NCBI GenBank assembly: GCA_003136615.1
Contig: PLFA01000208.1
Span: forward strand, 32,577 to 40,325
Length of the DNA: 7,749 nucleotides
From: Caulobacteraceae bacterium
GTDB taxonomy: Bacteria > Pseudomonadota > Alphaproteobacteria > Caulobacterales > Caulobacteraceae
Reading direction: 5' to 3'
Shown: positions 1-6,789 of the stretch, piece by piece
Layout of the letters: every line of letters begins with the position of its first letter
Position numbering within the stretch: the stretch's first letter is position 1
Notes under the pieces: generated by a model
The model's database searches: none
Seen by the model: only the letters and a program-made list of their open reading frames with translations
What the model was told of the DNA's origin: nothing
Translations under genes and position numbers: made by a program

Positions 1-492
1 GAAGGGCAGGGGACCTGGGCCGTGACGTCCATGGCGGACATATACGCCACCTACACCTATACCCACGGGCGGTATGACAACGGCATTCTGCAAGGTAATC
101 AGTTCCGTTTGACGCCCGAACATGTCGTGACGATCAACGCGTCACTGCGCCATCATGCCTTAGGCGGTGTCTTCGATCTGATCCCGAATTTCCGGTACAG
201 CAGCAAAGAGTTTTTCAACGCCGATAATGGCAATCCGGCAATTCTGAAGGGGGAGGGCCTGCTGGTTCAGCCCCTCCAGTTCAATCAGTATCAGAATGGT
301 TATGGCGTCGCCGATCTTCGCCTGTCGTACACCCGCGATAACGCCCACTGGAAGCTCGAGGCCTTCGTCACGAACCTCACCGACACGAAGTTTCTGAAGG
401 ACGACGGAAACACGGGCCTCGATCTGGGTCTGCCCACGGTGATTGCCGGAGAGCCGCGTTTCTACGGCCTCTCATTCACTATTCGTCACTAA
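1..492 (+). CDS. TonB-dependent outer-membrane receptor, C-terminal part (5' end outside window)
   Basis: The frame is open from the first base and ends at TAA 490-492, giving the last 163 codons of a longer gene; internal GTG 22 and ATG 31 are not its start. The protein is the end of a TonB-dependent receptor beta-barrel: alternating aromatic/polar strands, a stretch like YGVADLRLSY, then a last-strand region with the family's NLTDTKFL and GEPRFYGLSF patterns. Such receptors import large or scarce solutes across the outer membrane using TonB/ExbBD energy. The plug domain and TonB box lie upstream of the window, so the substrate cannot be read. The phosphatase gene starts 38 bases downstream on the same strand, which suggests co-transcription and a phosphorus-related substrate (inference). 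One oddity is that the protein ends in Arg-His, where outer-membrane barrels usually end in an aromatic residue. Confidence 0.9.
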   Translation, partial: EGQGTWAVTSMADIYATYTYTHGRYDNGILQGNQFRLTPEHVVTINASLRHHALGGVFDLIPNFRYSSKEFFNADNGNPAILKGEGLLVQPLQFNQYQNGYGVADLRLSYTRDNAHWKLEAFVTNLTDTKFLKDDGNTGLDLGLPTVIAGEPRFYGLSFTIRH

Positions 493-530
493 GCCGCGGC
501 GGCGCCCCCTTACAGTTTCGGGATGATCTC

Positions 531-2321
531 ATGCGCATGAACCGCCGCAATTTGTTGACCATGCTCCCCCTCGCGGCCGGCGCGCCGAACCTGGCCGCCG
601 CGCAAGTTGTCGCAGCTGGGGATGTCAGGTTTCTCCATGGCGTAGCGAGTGGCGATCCCCTCCCTGACGCGGTGGTGATCTGGACGCGCGTGACCCCGGT
701 CGATCCGGGCGCCGCAACCCCTGTGGACTGGGTCGTGGCGGAAGATCCCACTTTCACAGATGTGGTCGCCACCGGCCGGGCGGAGACGGGCCCTGTCCGG
801 GACCACACAGTGAAGGTGGATGTCGGAGCTCTCAAGCCCGGCACGGACTACTGGTATCGCTTCTCGGTCGGCACCGTGACGTCGCCTTCTGGTCGCACGC
901 GAACCCTGCCGATCGGGCCGGTGAAAGAGGTCGTTCTGGCCTTCGTGACCTGCGCGCTTTACCCCAACGGCCTGTTCAACGCCTATGACCATATCGCCAA
1001 ATCGGACAAGCTGGACGCCGTCATTGAACTTGGCGATTACATCTACGAATACGGCGCGGCCCCAGACGATTACGGCATGGTCAATGGCGTCAAACTCGGT
1101 CGCATTCCCGAGCCCGCGCACGACCTTGTCACCCTCGCGGATTATCGCACCCGCTACGCCCAGTATCGCCGCGACCCCGATCTACAGGCCGCCCACGCCC
1201 GGGCGCCGTGGATATGTGTCTGGGACGACCATGAGGTGGCCAATGACACCTGGAAGGGCGGGGCGGAAAATCATCACGAGAAGACGGAAGGCGCCTTCGA
1301 CGACCGTAAAGCGGCCGCCCTTCGGGCCTGGTACGAATGGATTCCCGCCAGAGACCCGGTCCCCGGCCGCGCCTTCGAGGCGATCAACCGGAGCTTTGAC
1401 TTCGGCGATCTGATGAGCCTGACCATGTTGGAAAGCCGGCTCACCGCGCGGTCCTATCAGCTTGAATATGACCGGCCCGGCGATATTCCCTTTGTCATCT
1501 ATGATGTGAGCGACCCCAAGGCCCGCAAGCGGGTCACCGACCCGGCGGTGCTGGCCAAACTTGGCGAATCCCCTCGCGGCGCCCCGCTCCCGGCGCCCTA
1601 TGCCTATGGTCCCGATGTGGAGGCCATCGAGGCCTTCATTTCAAACCCGGACCGCCAAATGCTGGGAACAACCCAGGAGGTTTGGCTCGCCCGTACGCTC
1701 GCGGCGTCGGTGGCGGCCGGAAAGCCCTGGCAGGTGATCGGCAACGAGGTGATCATGGCCCGGGCCCGCTCCCCCAAGATCGCCGAAATGCTCGGCGAAC
1801 AGGGAGTTCAGATCGCGCTCGCGAAAATGCCGGCGTCCATTCGCCCCCAAGCCAAGCAGCTTATCGACGTGATGAGCTATGACCAGCCGTTCGATCTGGA
1901 CGGATGGGATGGTTATCCCGCGGCGCGAGCCCGATTTGACGGGATCCTGAAGGCCCTCGGCGGCGGCAATCCAATTGTCGTCTCCGGCGATAGCCACGCC
2001 TTCTGGCTTAACCAGCTGCGGGAACTGGGCGGCGGCCCGACCTTGGCGGTGGAGTTCGGCGTCAGCGCCATCACCAGCCCGTCCATTGGCGAATATGCCG
2101 GGTTCCAGCTCGGCGATGTTTTCGTCGCCCAGAGAGGGGAGGTGACGTTCTGCGACCAGCTTGCCAAAGGCTATGTCCGCCTGACCCTGACCCATGAGGC
2201 CGCCCACGGCGAGTTGATCGCTGTTCCGATCACCGAGAAACCGTATGAGGCGCGCGTGTTGGCCGCCTGGCGGCTCCGCCCGACGCAGGGTGTCGGCATC
2301 CTTGCGTTGGAACGGGTCTAG
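531..2321 (+). CDS. phoD: PhoD-family alkaline phosphatase/phosphodiesterase, Tat-exported
   Basis: 596 residues. PhoD enzymes hydrolyse phosphate mono- and diesters outside the cytoplasm to release phosphate. The N-terminus has a twin-arginine signal (NRRNLL, residues 4-9), a short hydrophobic stretch and a likely cleavage site after Ala24, as expected for a metalloenzyme exported folded by Tat. An N-terminal beta domain begins with GVASGDPLPDAVVIWTRV (37-54). The catalytic domain shows Cys141, LGDYIYEYG (167-175), WDDHEVANDT (231-240) and SGDSHAFW (485-492), all PhoD hallmarks. By comparison with what I recall of Bacillus PhoD, Cys141, Asp169 and Tyr172 are probable iron ligands; others sit in the Asp/His motifs. 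Length is normal for the family and no key motif is missing. Start: ATG 531 is preceded by GGGA at 520-523; ATG 537 is a close alternative and keeps the Tat motif. It is probably transcribed with the upstream receptor gene. The exact substrate is unknown. Confidence 0.93.
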   Translation: MRMNRRNLLTMLPLAAGAPNLAAAQVVAAGDVRFLHGVASGDPLPDAVVIWTRVTPVDPGAATPVDWVVAEDPTFTDVVATGRAETGPVRDHTVKVDVGALKPGTDYWYRFSVGTVTSPSGRTRTLPIGPVKEVVLAFVTCALYPNGLFNAYDHIAKSDKLDAVIELGDYIYEYGAAPDDYGMVNGVKLGRIPEPAHDLVTLADYRTRYAQYRRDPDLQAAHARAPWICVWDDHEVANDTWKGGAENHHEKTEGAFDDRKAAALRAWYEWIPARDPVPGRAFEAINRSFDFGDLMSLTMLESRLTARSYQLEYDRPGDIPFVIYDVSDPKARKRVTDPAVLAKLGESPRGAPLPAPYAYGPDVEAIEAFISNPDRQMLGTTQEVWLARTLAASVAAGKPWQVIGNEVIMARARSPKIAEMLGEQGVQIALAKMPASIRPQAKQLIDVMSYDQPFDLDGWDGYPAARARFDGILKALGGGNPIVVSGDSHAFWLNQLRELGGGPTLAVEFGVSAITSPSIGEYAGFQLGDVFVAQRGEVTFCDQLAKGYVRLTLTHEAAHGELIAVPITEKPYEARVLAAWRLRPTQGVGILALERV

Positions 2322-2416
2322 CCGGTCAAGCCGGGTCGGCAAAAACTTCGGCGTGGGCGTGCAAATCTCGGCGCCCGGCGGTATGGGAGGCCAACCGGAA
2401 AAGGACGTCTCCCCAA
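2322..2416. other. 95-base intergenic spacer between phoD and the aminotransferase gene
   Basis: I see no gene, no clear sigma70-type promoter and no stem followed by a T-run that would make a convincing terminator. The only functional element I can support is an AAGGA Shine-Dalgarno at 2401-2405, 11 bases before the aminotransferase ATG. A promoter for that gene may still be here, because the gap is larger than the others on this strand. Confidence 0.5.
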
Positions 2417-3733
2417 ATGCACGGTCGCCTGAATTCTCTCGATGCTTTCTGGATGCCTTTCTCGAACAATCGGGCGTTCAAGGAACATCCGAGGATGTTC
2501 GTCCGCGCCAAGGACATGTTCTATTATACCCCCGACGGACGGGAGGTTCTGGACGGCACCTCGGGCCTCTGGTGCGTCAATGCCGGCCATACCCGCGCGC
2601 CCATTGTCGAAGCGATCCAGCGCCAGGCGGCGGAGATGGATTTCGCCCCCGGCTTTCACCTTGGCCATCCCAAGGCCTTTGAGCTCGCCCATCGCGTGGC
2701 CAGCATTTTCCCCGAGGGGATGGACCACGTCTTCTTCTGCAATTCCGGTTCGGAGTCGGTGGACACCGCGCTCAAGATCGCGCTCGCCTATCAGCGCGCC
2801 ATCGGCCAGGGAACGCGAACCCGCCTGATCGGTCGGGAGCGGGGCTATCATGGCGTCGGCTTTGGCGGGATCTCGGTGGGCGGGATCGGGCCGAACCGCC
2901 GTCATTGGGGCCCCATGCTGCCGGGCGTCGATCACATGCGCCATACCCACGATCCCGCCAGCGGGACCTTCGTGCGGGGCCAGCGCGAGACGGGGGCGGA
3001 GCTTGCCGATGATCTGGAGCGGCTCGTCACCCTGCATGGCGCCGACACCATCGCCGCGGTGATCGTTGAGCCCATGGCCGGTTCGACGGGGGTGCTGATC
3101 CCGCCCAAGGGCTATCTGGAACGCCTTCGCCAGATCGCCACGCGCCATGGCATCCTCTTGATCTTCGACGAGGTGATCACCGGTTTTGGGCGGCTCGGCG
3201 CGGCGACAGCCTCGGAGTTCTTCGGCGTGACCCCCGATCTGATCACCTGCGCCAAGGGCCTGACCAACGCCACCGTGCCCATGGGCGCTGTGGCGCTGGG
3301 GGCCAAGATCTATGACGCCATATTGGCGGCCAGCCCCCCGGGCATCGATCTCTTCCACGGCTACACCTATAGCGGCCACCCCCTGGCGGCGGCGGCGGGT
3401 CTCGCGACCCTTGATCTCTATGAATCTGAAGGCCTTTTTGAGCGCGCAAAGGAATTGAGCCAGCCCTTCGCAGACGTCGTTCATGGCCTCAAGGACGTTC
3501 CCCACGTGATCGACATCCGCAATCTTGGCTTGGTGGCCGGGATCGAACTGGAGCCGCGCCCCGGCGCGCCGGGCGCGCGGGCCATGGAGGTCTTCCACCG
3601 TTGCTATGACACCGGCCTGCTGACCCGCGTGACGGGAGACATCATCGCCCTGTCGCCGCCCCTGATCTCGGAGCCGGCCCACTTCGCCCAGATGGCTCAG
3701 ATGCTCTCCGAAGCCATTTCGGCCACCGCTTAA
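2417..3733 (+). CDS. class III aminotransferase, omega-amino acid (beta-alanine):pyruvate type
   Basis: 438 residues, normal for the family. These PLP enzymes move an amino group from beta-alanine, other omega-amino acids or amines to pyruvate, giving alanine and a semialdehyde or ketone, in the cytoplasm. The N-terminus (FWMPFSNNRAFK, 11-22; LDGTSGLWCVNAGH, 45-58) is characteristic of the BauA/AptA subgroup. Cofactor-site motifs are present: NSGSESVDTALK (109-120) for the PLP phosphate, Tyr144-His145-Gly146 stacking on the ring, DEVITGFGRLG (251-261) with Asp251 to the pyridine nitrogen, CAKGLTNATVPMG (278-290) with Lys280 as the Schiff-base lysine, and YTYSGHP (316-322). Arg404 in LLTRVTGD is the likely carboxylate-gripping arginine. 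Start ATG 2417 has AAGGA at 2401-2405 and gives the family's usual N-terminus. Substrate preference within the subgroup, including true amine transaminase activity, cannot be settled by eye. Its 3' end overlaps the opposing acyl-CoA synthetase gene. Confidence 0.92.
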   Translation: MHGRLNSLDAFWMPFSNNRAFKEHPRMFVRAKDMFYYTPDGREVLDGTSGLWCVNAGHTRAPIVEAIQRQAAEMDFAPGFHLGHPKAFELAHRVASIFPEGMDHVFFCNSGSESVDTALKIALAYQRAIGQGTRTRLIGRERGYHGVGFGGISVGGIGPNRRHWGPMLPGVDHMRHTHDPASGTFVRGQRETGAELADDLERLVTLHGADTIAAVIVEPMAGSTGVLIPPKGYLERLRQIATRHGILLIFDEVITGFGRLGAATASEFFGVTPDLITCAKGLTNATVPMGAVALGAKIYDAILAASPPGIDLFHGYTYSGHPLAAAAGLATLDLYESEGLFERAKELSQPFADVVHGLKDVPHVIDIRNLGLVAGIELEPRPGAPGARAMEVFHRCYDTGLLTRVTGDIIALSPPLISEPAHFAQMAQMLSEAISATA

Positions 3734-5340
3734 GCCGCCGCGCTGGAGAGGGCCTTCGCCGCGAACTCCATCGCGCTCTTATAGTCCGCCTTGCCGTTCG
3801 GCGCGCGCAGGGAAATGTCGCCTGCGACCACGCGTTTGGGTGACTTATAGGCGGCCAGGCTCTGGCGCACATGGGCGATCAGGGCTGCTTCATCCAGGCC
3901 GCGCCCTTGGCGAAGACGCACCACGCCGGTGATCGACTGGCCCCACCGGGGATCAGGCAGGCCCACGACCAAGGCGTCCTCCACATCGTCATGGCGCTTC
4001 AGGGCCTCCTCGACCTCCTCGGGAAAAACCTTCTCGCCGGCCGTATTGATGCAGGCATTGCCGCGTCCCAGCAGCGTCAGGGAGCCGTCTGGCTCGACCA
4101 GACACCAGTCGCCCGGGATCGAATAGCGCACGCCGTCGATGACCCGGAAGGTGCGGGCGGTCTTTTCCGGGTCCTTATAATAGCCCACCGGCCCCGGCGG
4201 CCCCACGGCGACCAGACCTCTCGCGCCCGAACCTGGCGCCACGGGTTGGTCATTCTCGTCGAACACCCGCGCCCTCTGGCCCAGAGCGAACTTCGCGGTC
4301 GCAACCTCGCCGGCCGCGGTCATCATGGAGGTTCCCAGACCCAAGGCCTCGGACGAGGAAAAGGCGTCGATCAGCACGGCCCCCGGCATATGCCGCAGCA
4401 GGGCGCGTTTGACCTCAAGGCTCCACATCACCCCGGAGGAGGTGACCCGCTCGACGCAGCTCACATCAAAGCGGCCCGGCTCCCGCTCCAGCGCCTCGAC
4501 AAGCGGGCGGGCGAAGGGGTCGCCCACAATGGTGAGGTTCTTGGCCCCCCAGCGCTCTATGGCCTCGGCCATTTCTTCGGCCGCGAAGGTCTTGCTGGGC
4601 AGGGTGATCACCGCGCCCCCTGACAGGATCCCAGCGACGGCGGTGAGCAGGCCGGTTCCGTGCATGAGCGGAGGGCCAATCACGCTGGCGGGCCCAGGCC
4701 CCATCGCGCGGGTGGCCGCGACCAACTCATCAAGTGTCTCGGGCACAGGCCCCAAGGCGCGGGCGGCCGCCAGGGTGATCTGCCGCAGATCATCGTGGGT
4801 CCACATGACGCCCTTGGGCATGCCTGTGGTGCCGCCGGTATAGATGAAGAACAGATCATCGGGCGAGCGGGCGATATCCAGCGGCGCCCCATCGCCGCTC
4901 TCGCAGAGGTCCTCGAAGCTTTCGGCGAAGTCGCCGCCTTCCCCAACCTCGATAAAGATCCGCGCAGTCTGGAGCTGGTGGCGGATCGCCGCGATGTGGC
5001 GTCGAAACTCCGCGCCAAACACGACGACTTGAGCGTCGGAATTGTCGAAGATGTAGCGCACTTCCTCGGGGGTGTAGCGGTAGTTCACATTGACGTGGAC
5101 AAGGCGCGCCTTGAAGCAGGCCGCCAGCAGCTCGGAATATTCCGGCCGGTTGTGCATGTAGAAGGCGACCTTGTCGCCAGGTCGCGCGCCGCGGGCGATC
5201 AGGGCGTGGCCGAGGTTATTGCTCCGACGCTGAAACCGCCCCCAGGGGATAACGTGATCGCCATGGATCAGCGCGGGGGCTTCGGGCGAGACGACCGCGC
5301 CGACGCCATCGAGAATGTCACCGAAATTCCACCGGTACAT
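3730..5340 (-). CDS. acyl-CoA synthetase (AMP-forming), FadD19/FadD3-like
   Basis: 536 residues, a full-length ANL adenylating enzyme. It activates a carboxylic acid with ATP to an acyl-AMP and then forms the CoA thioester in the cytoplasm. Motifs in order: P-loop YTGGTTGMPKGVMW (167-180); PPLMHGTG (223-230), common in fatty-acid/steroid side-chain CoA ligases; DAFSSSEALGLG (325-336), the A5 position; GDW (410-412) with the ribose-binding Asp411; GRGNACINTAGEKVFPEEVE (425-444), the hinge and A8 region in the form typical of FadD19-like ligases; and APNGKADYK (513-521) with catalytic Lys517. Start ATG (bases 5340-5338) has a good GGAGG (complement of 5350-5354) nine bases upstream. It is divergent from the envelope cassette and convergent with the aminotransferase. 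The substrate (fatty, branched, aromatic or steroid-derived acid) is not determined by the sequence; steroid-like acids are only suggested by subgroup resemblance. Confidence 0.92.
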   Translation of the reverse strand: MYRWNFGDILDGVGAVVSPEAPALIHGDHVIPWGRFQRRSNNLGHALIARGARPGDKVAFYMHNRPEYSELLAACFKARLVHVNVNYRYTPEEVRYIFDNSDAQVVVFGAEFRRHIAAIRHQLQTARIFIEVGEGGDFAESFEDLCESGDGAPLDIARSPDDLFFIYTGGTTGMPKGVMWTHDDLRQITLAAARALGPVPETLDELVAATRAMGPGPASVIGPPLMHGTGLLTAVAGILSGGAVITLPSKTFAAEEMAEAIERWGAKNLTIVGDPFARPLVEALEREPGRFDVSCVERVTSSGVMWSLEVKRALLRHMPGAVLIDAFSSSEALGLGTSMMTAAGEVATAKFALGQRARVFDENDQPVAPGSGARGLVAVGPPGPVGYYKDPEKTARTFRVIDGVRYSIPGDWCLVEPDGSLTLLGRGNACINTAGEKVFPEEVEEALKRHDDVEDALVVGLPDPRWGQSITGVVRLRQGRGLDEAALIAHVRQSLAAYKSPKRVVAGDISLRAPNGKADYKSAMEFAAKALSSAAA

Positions 5341-5349
5341 CTGTCCGCG

Positions 5350-5354
5350 CCTCC
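5350..5354 (-). promoter_or_regulatory. Shine-Dalgarno for the acyl-CoA synthetase gene
   Basis: The minus strand reads GGAGG here, nine bases before the ATG at 5340-5338. It is the clearest ribosome-binding site in the window and supports that start over internal methionines. Confidence 0.75.
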
Positions 5355-5416
5355 GACCCTATCGACAATCCTGCCGCCGTTCGGCGTGCCTTGAAGACGC
5401 ATCTTAAGGTCCTCCT

Positions 5417-5447
5417 GGCGCCGACGCCATGGGGCCTGGTCGGCGCC
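5417..5447. repeat. perfect 9-bp inverted repeat in the divergent intergenic region
   Basis: GGCGCCGAC at 5417-5425 is the exact reverse complement of GTCGGCGCC at 5439-5447, with a 13-base spacer. Within the spacer, GCC 5426-5428 can also pair with GGC 5433-5435, so a longer, bulged hairpin could form in RNA. No T-run follows on either strand, so it does not look like a standard intrinsic terminator. Its place between two divergent transcription units fits a regulator operator or a leader hairpin (inference). Arm GC content is high, so chance formation in this genome is possible. Confidence 0.6.
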
Positions 5448-5455
5448 CAAATTTG
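5448..5455. repeat. 8-bp palindrome CAAATTTG next to the inverted repeat
   Basis: CAAATTTG is a perfect palindrome beginning at the base directly after the right arm of the 9-bp inverted repeat. It is one of the few A/T-rich patches in this intergenic region. It could be part of an operator or promoter element, but I cannot place convincing -35/-10 boxes around it on either strand. Confidence 0.4.
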
Positions 5456-5531
5456 CGGCTCCATCCGCCAAGTTGGACTCTGCCGGCGGCGCAGCCCGCG
5501 ACGTCGCCCAGGTGTGTGGTATCGACCGCCC

Positions 5532-6362
5532 ATGCCGTTACGCCCATCGCTGAGCGCCGTCCTGACCGTCCTTGGCGTTCTACTTCAGGCCGCCCCGGCG
5601 CCAGCGGCCGAACTTCTTCCCAGCACGCCCGCTCCGACGGCCAAGGATTGGGCGAGCCTGGCAAGCCTTCCCGACTGGAGCGGCACATGGGTGCCCGACA
5701 TGCGCGACCAAGGCCTGCAGGAGACCTCCAATCCCCCGCCCTGGACGCCGTCCGTCGCCGCGGAAATGCGTCAGGCTGAGGCGGAGGAGGCGTCGGGGGC
5801 GCCCCGCGGACTCTTCATCAACTGCCTGCCCGAGGGCATGCCCAGCTGGATGCTGATCTCCCACAACGCCATGGAGATCCTCTTCACCCCCGGCCAGGTG
5901 ACGCTTCTGGGCGAATCCGACGGGAACCGGCTAAGGCGCATCTATACCGACGGGCGGCCCCACCCCGCCGACCCTGATCCAAGCTTCCACGGTCATTCCA
6001 TCGGCCATTGGGAGGGCGATACGCTCGTGGTGGATACGGTGGCGATTCTGCCGGAAACCTTCATCGCGCTCAGCGAATCCGTGGGCGCCCCTAATGATGG
6101 CGATATGCACATCGTCGAGCGAATCCACCTGGCCGGTCCAGGCGTTTTGCATGACGATCTGGAAATCACCGCCCCGCACGCCCTCTCCAGAACCTGGAAG
6201 ACCACCCGCGTCTTCCTGCGCCATCGCCTGGTTCGAGACGCCATCAGCGAGGGCGTTTGCCTTCAAGGCCTTTTCGCCGAAAGCAAGGATAAGGCGGGTC
6301 ACGCGGTCTTCATCCCCGTGCCGCAGGACAGTGGCGGCAATGTCGCTCCCAAAGGCCAGTAG
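5532..6362 (+). CDS. secreted protein of unknown function (WEGDTLVVDT-motif family)
   Basis: 276 residues from ATG 5532. This start begins with a clean Sec signal peptide: Arg4, a hydrophobic core 7-20, and an AxA site (Ala23-Pro-Ala25) with cleavage after Ala25 or Ala26. The frame stays open back to TTG 5391, but the extra 47 codons are arginine-rich and would bury the signal, so I reject them; GTG 5514 is a lesser alternative. No strong Shine-Dalgarno is seen. The mature protein has DWSGTW (48-53), CLPEGMP (98-104), YTDGRPHP (138-145), GHSIGHWEGDTLVVDT (154-169) and VERIHL (195-200). I recognise this pattern from hypothetical exported proteins common in Acidobacteria and sphingomonads, with no function known to me. 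It contains two cysteines, Cys98 and Cys243, which could pair in the periplasm. It is the first gene of a four-gene envelope run; the next gene starts 11 bases later. Confidence 0.8.
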   Translation: MPLRPSLSAVLTVLGVLLQAAPAPAAELLPSTPAPTAKDWASLASLPDWSGTWVPDMRDQGLQETSNPPPWTPSVAAEMRQAEAEEASGAPRGLFINCLPEGMPSWMLISHNAMEILFTPGQVTLLGESDGNRLRRIYTDGRPHPADPDPSFHGHSIGHWEGDTLVVDTVAILPETFIALSESVGAPNDGDMHIVERIHLAGPGVLHDDLEITAPHALSRTWKTTRVFLRHRLVRDAISEGVCLQGLFAESKDKAGHAVFIPVPQDSGGNVAPKGQ

Positions 6363-6373
6363 AAGAGGTTGAA

Positions 6374-6781
6374 ATGACGCGTTTGGCGATATCTGGCGTG
6401 GCGCTCGCCACACTCGCCCTTCTGAGCGCGGGCCCCGCGGGCGCGCATCATTCCTTCGCCATGTTCGACCCGACCAAGGTCGTCGTGCTGGACGGCGCGG
6501 TGAAGGAGTTCTCGTGGACCAACCCCCACGTCAGCATTCGCATCATGGTCAAGCCCAAGGCGGGCGGCGAGCCTGAGCTTTGGACCGTGGAGCTGACCAG
6601 CCCCGGCAACCTCACCCGCGCCGGTTGGACCCGCACGACTCTGAAACCCGGTGATGCGGCGGAGGTCTCGATCCACCCCCTGCGCAATGGGGAACATGGC
6701 GGGGGCTTTGTGAAGCTGAAGACCGCCAGCGGCCAGATCTTCGTGGGCGGATCGCCGGGACCCCAGCAGGGCGTCTCTTAA
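6374..6781 (+). CDS. small exported DUF6152-like protein with His-His mature N-terminus
   Basis: 135 residues. A Sec signal peptide (hydrophobic 4-19, AGA at 22-24) predicts cleavage after Ala24, leaving a mature protein of about 12 kDa that begins HHSFAMFD. Family-type motifs follow: LDGAVKEFSWTNPHVSI (39-55), VELTSPGNLTRAGWTRTTLKPGD (72-94, a conserved block around Gly84-Trp85) and HPLRNGEHGGGF (101-112). The pattern matches what I know as DUF6152, a family without an assigned function; the name is from memory, not a search. Five histidines (25, 26, 52, 101, 108) are clustered near conserved motifs, which would suit metal binding, but that is inference. GAGG at 6365-6368 lies five bases before ATG 6374, supporting the start. 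It sits between the secreted protein (11-base gap) and the first membrane protein (8-base gap), so co-expression is likely. Confidence 0.85.
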   Translation: MTRLAISGVALATLALLSAGPAGAHHSFAMFDPTKVVVLDGAVKEFSWTNPHVSIRIMVKPKAGGEPELWTVELTSPGNLTRAGWTRTTLKPGDAAEVSIHPLRNGEHGGGFVKLKTASGQIFVGGSPGPQQGVS

Positions 6782-6789
6782 CGCCGCCC

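Noticed and set aside
510..1121. A 203-codon - strand open frame opposite the start of phoD
   Set aside because: The + strand here encodes the Tat signal and the N-terminal PhoD domain. The antisense product has no recognisable features.
2322..2416. Possible terminator in the spacer after phoD
   Set aside because: The repeated CCGG/GGCGCC words do not form a continuous stem, and no run of T follows them.
2318..3682. A 454-codon open frame antisense to the aminotransferase gene
   Set aside because: It mirrors a gene with full catalytic motifs. Its translation is low-complexity, rich in Gly/Arg/Ala/His and has no recognisable domain; long antisense frames are common in GC-rich genomes.
3871..5394. 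Two long + strand open frames (250 and 244 codons) antisense to the acyl-CoA synthetase
   Set aside because: They lie opposite a clear ANL ligase, show no family motifs and have the composition expected of complementary-strand shadows.
5341..5531. Sigma70-like promoter boxes in the divergent region (for example TTGGAC at 5473-5478)
   Set aside because: No hexamer resembling a -10 box lies at the right distance on either strand.
6770..6785. 5-bp inverted repeat GGCGT...ACGCC around the DUF6152-like stop codon
   Set aside because: A 5-bp stem with a 6-base loop is too short to separate from chance in GC-rich DNA, and no T-run follows.
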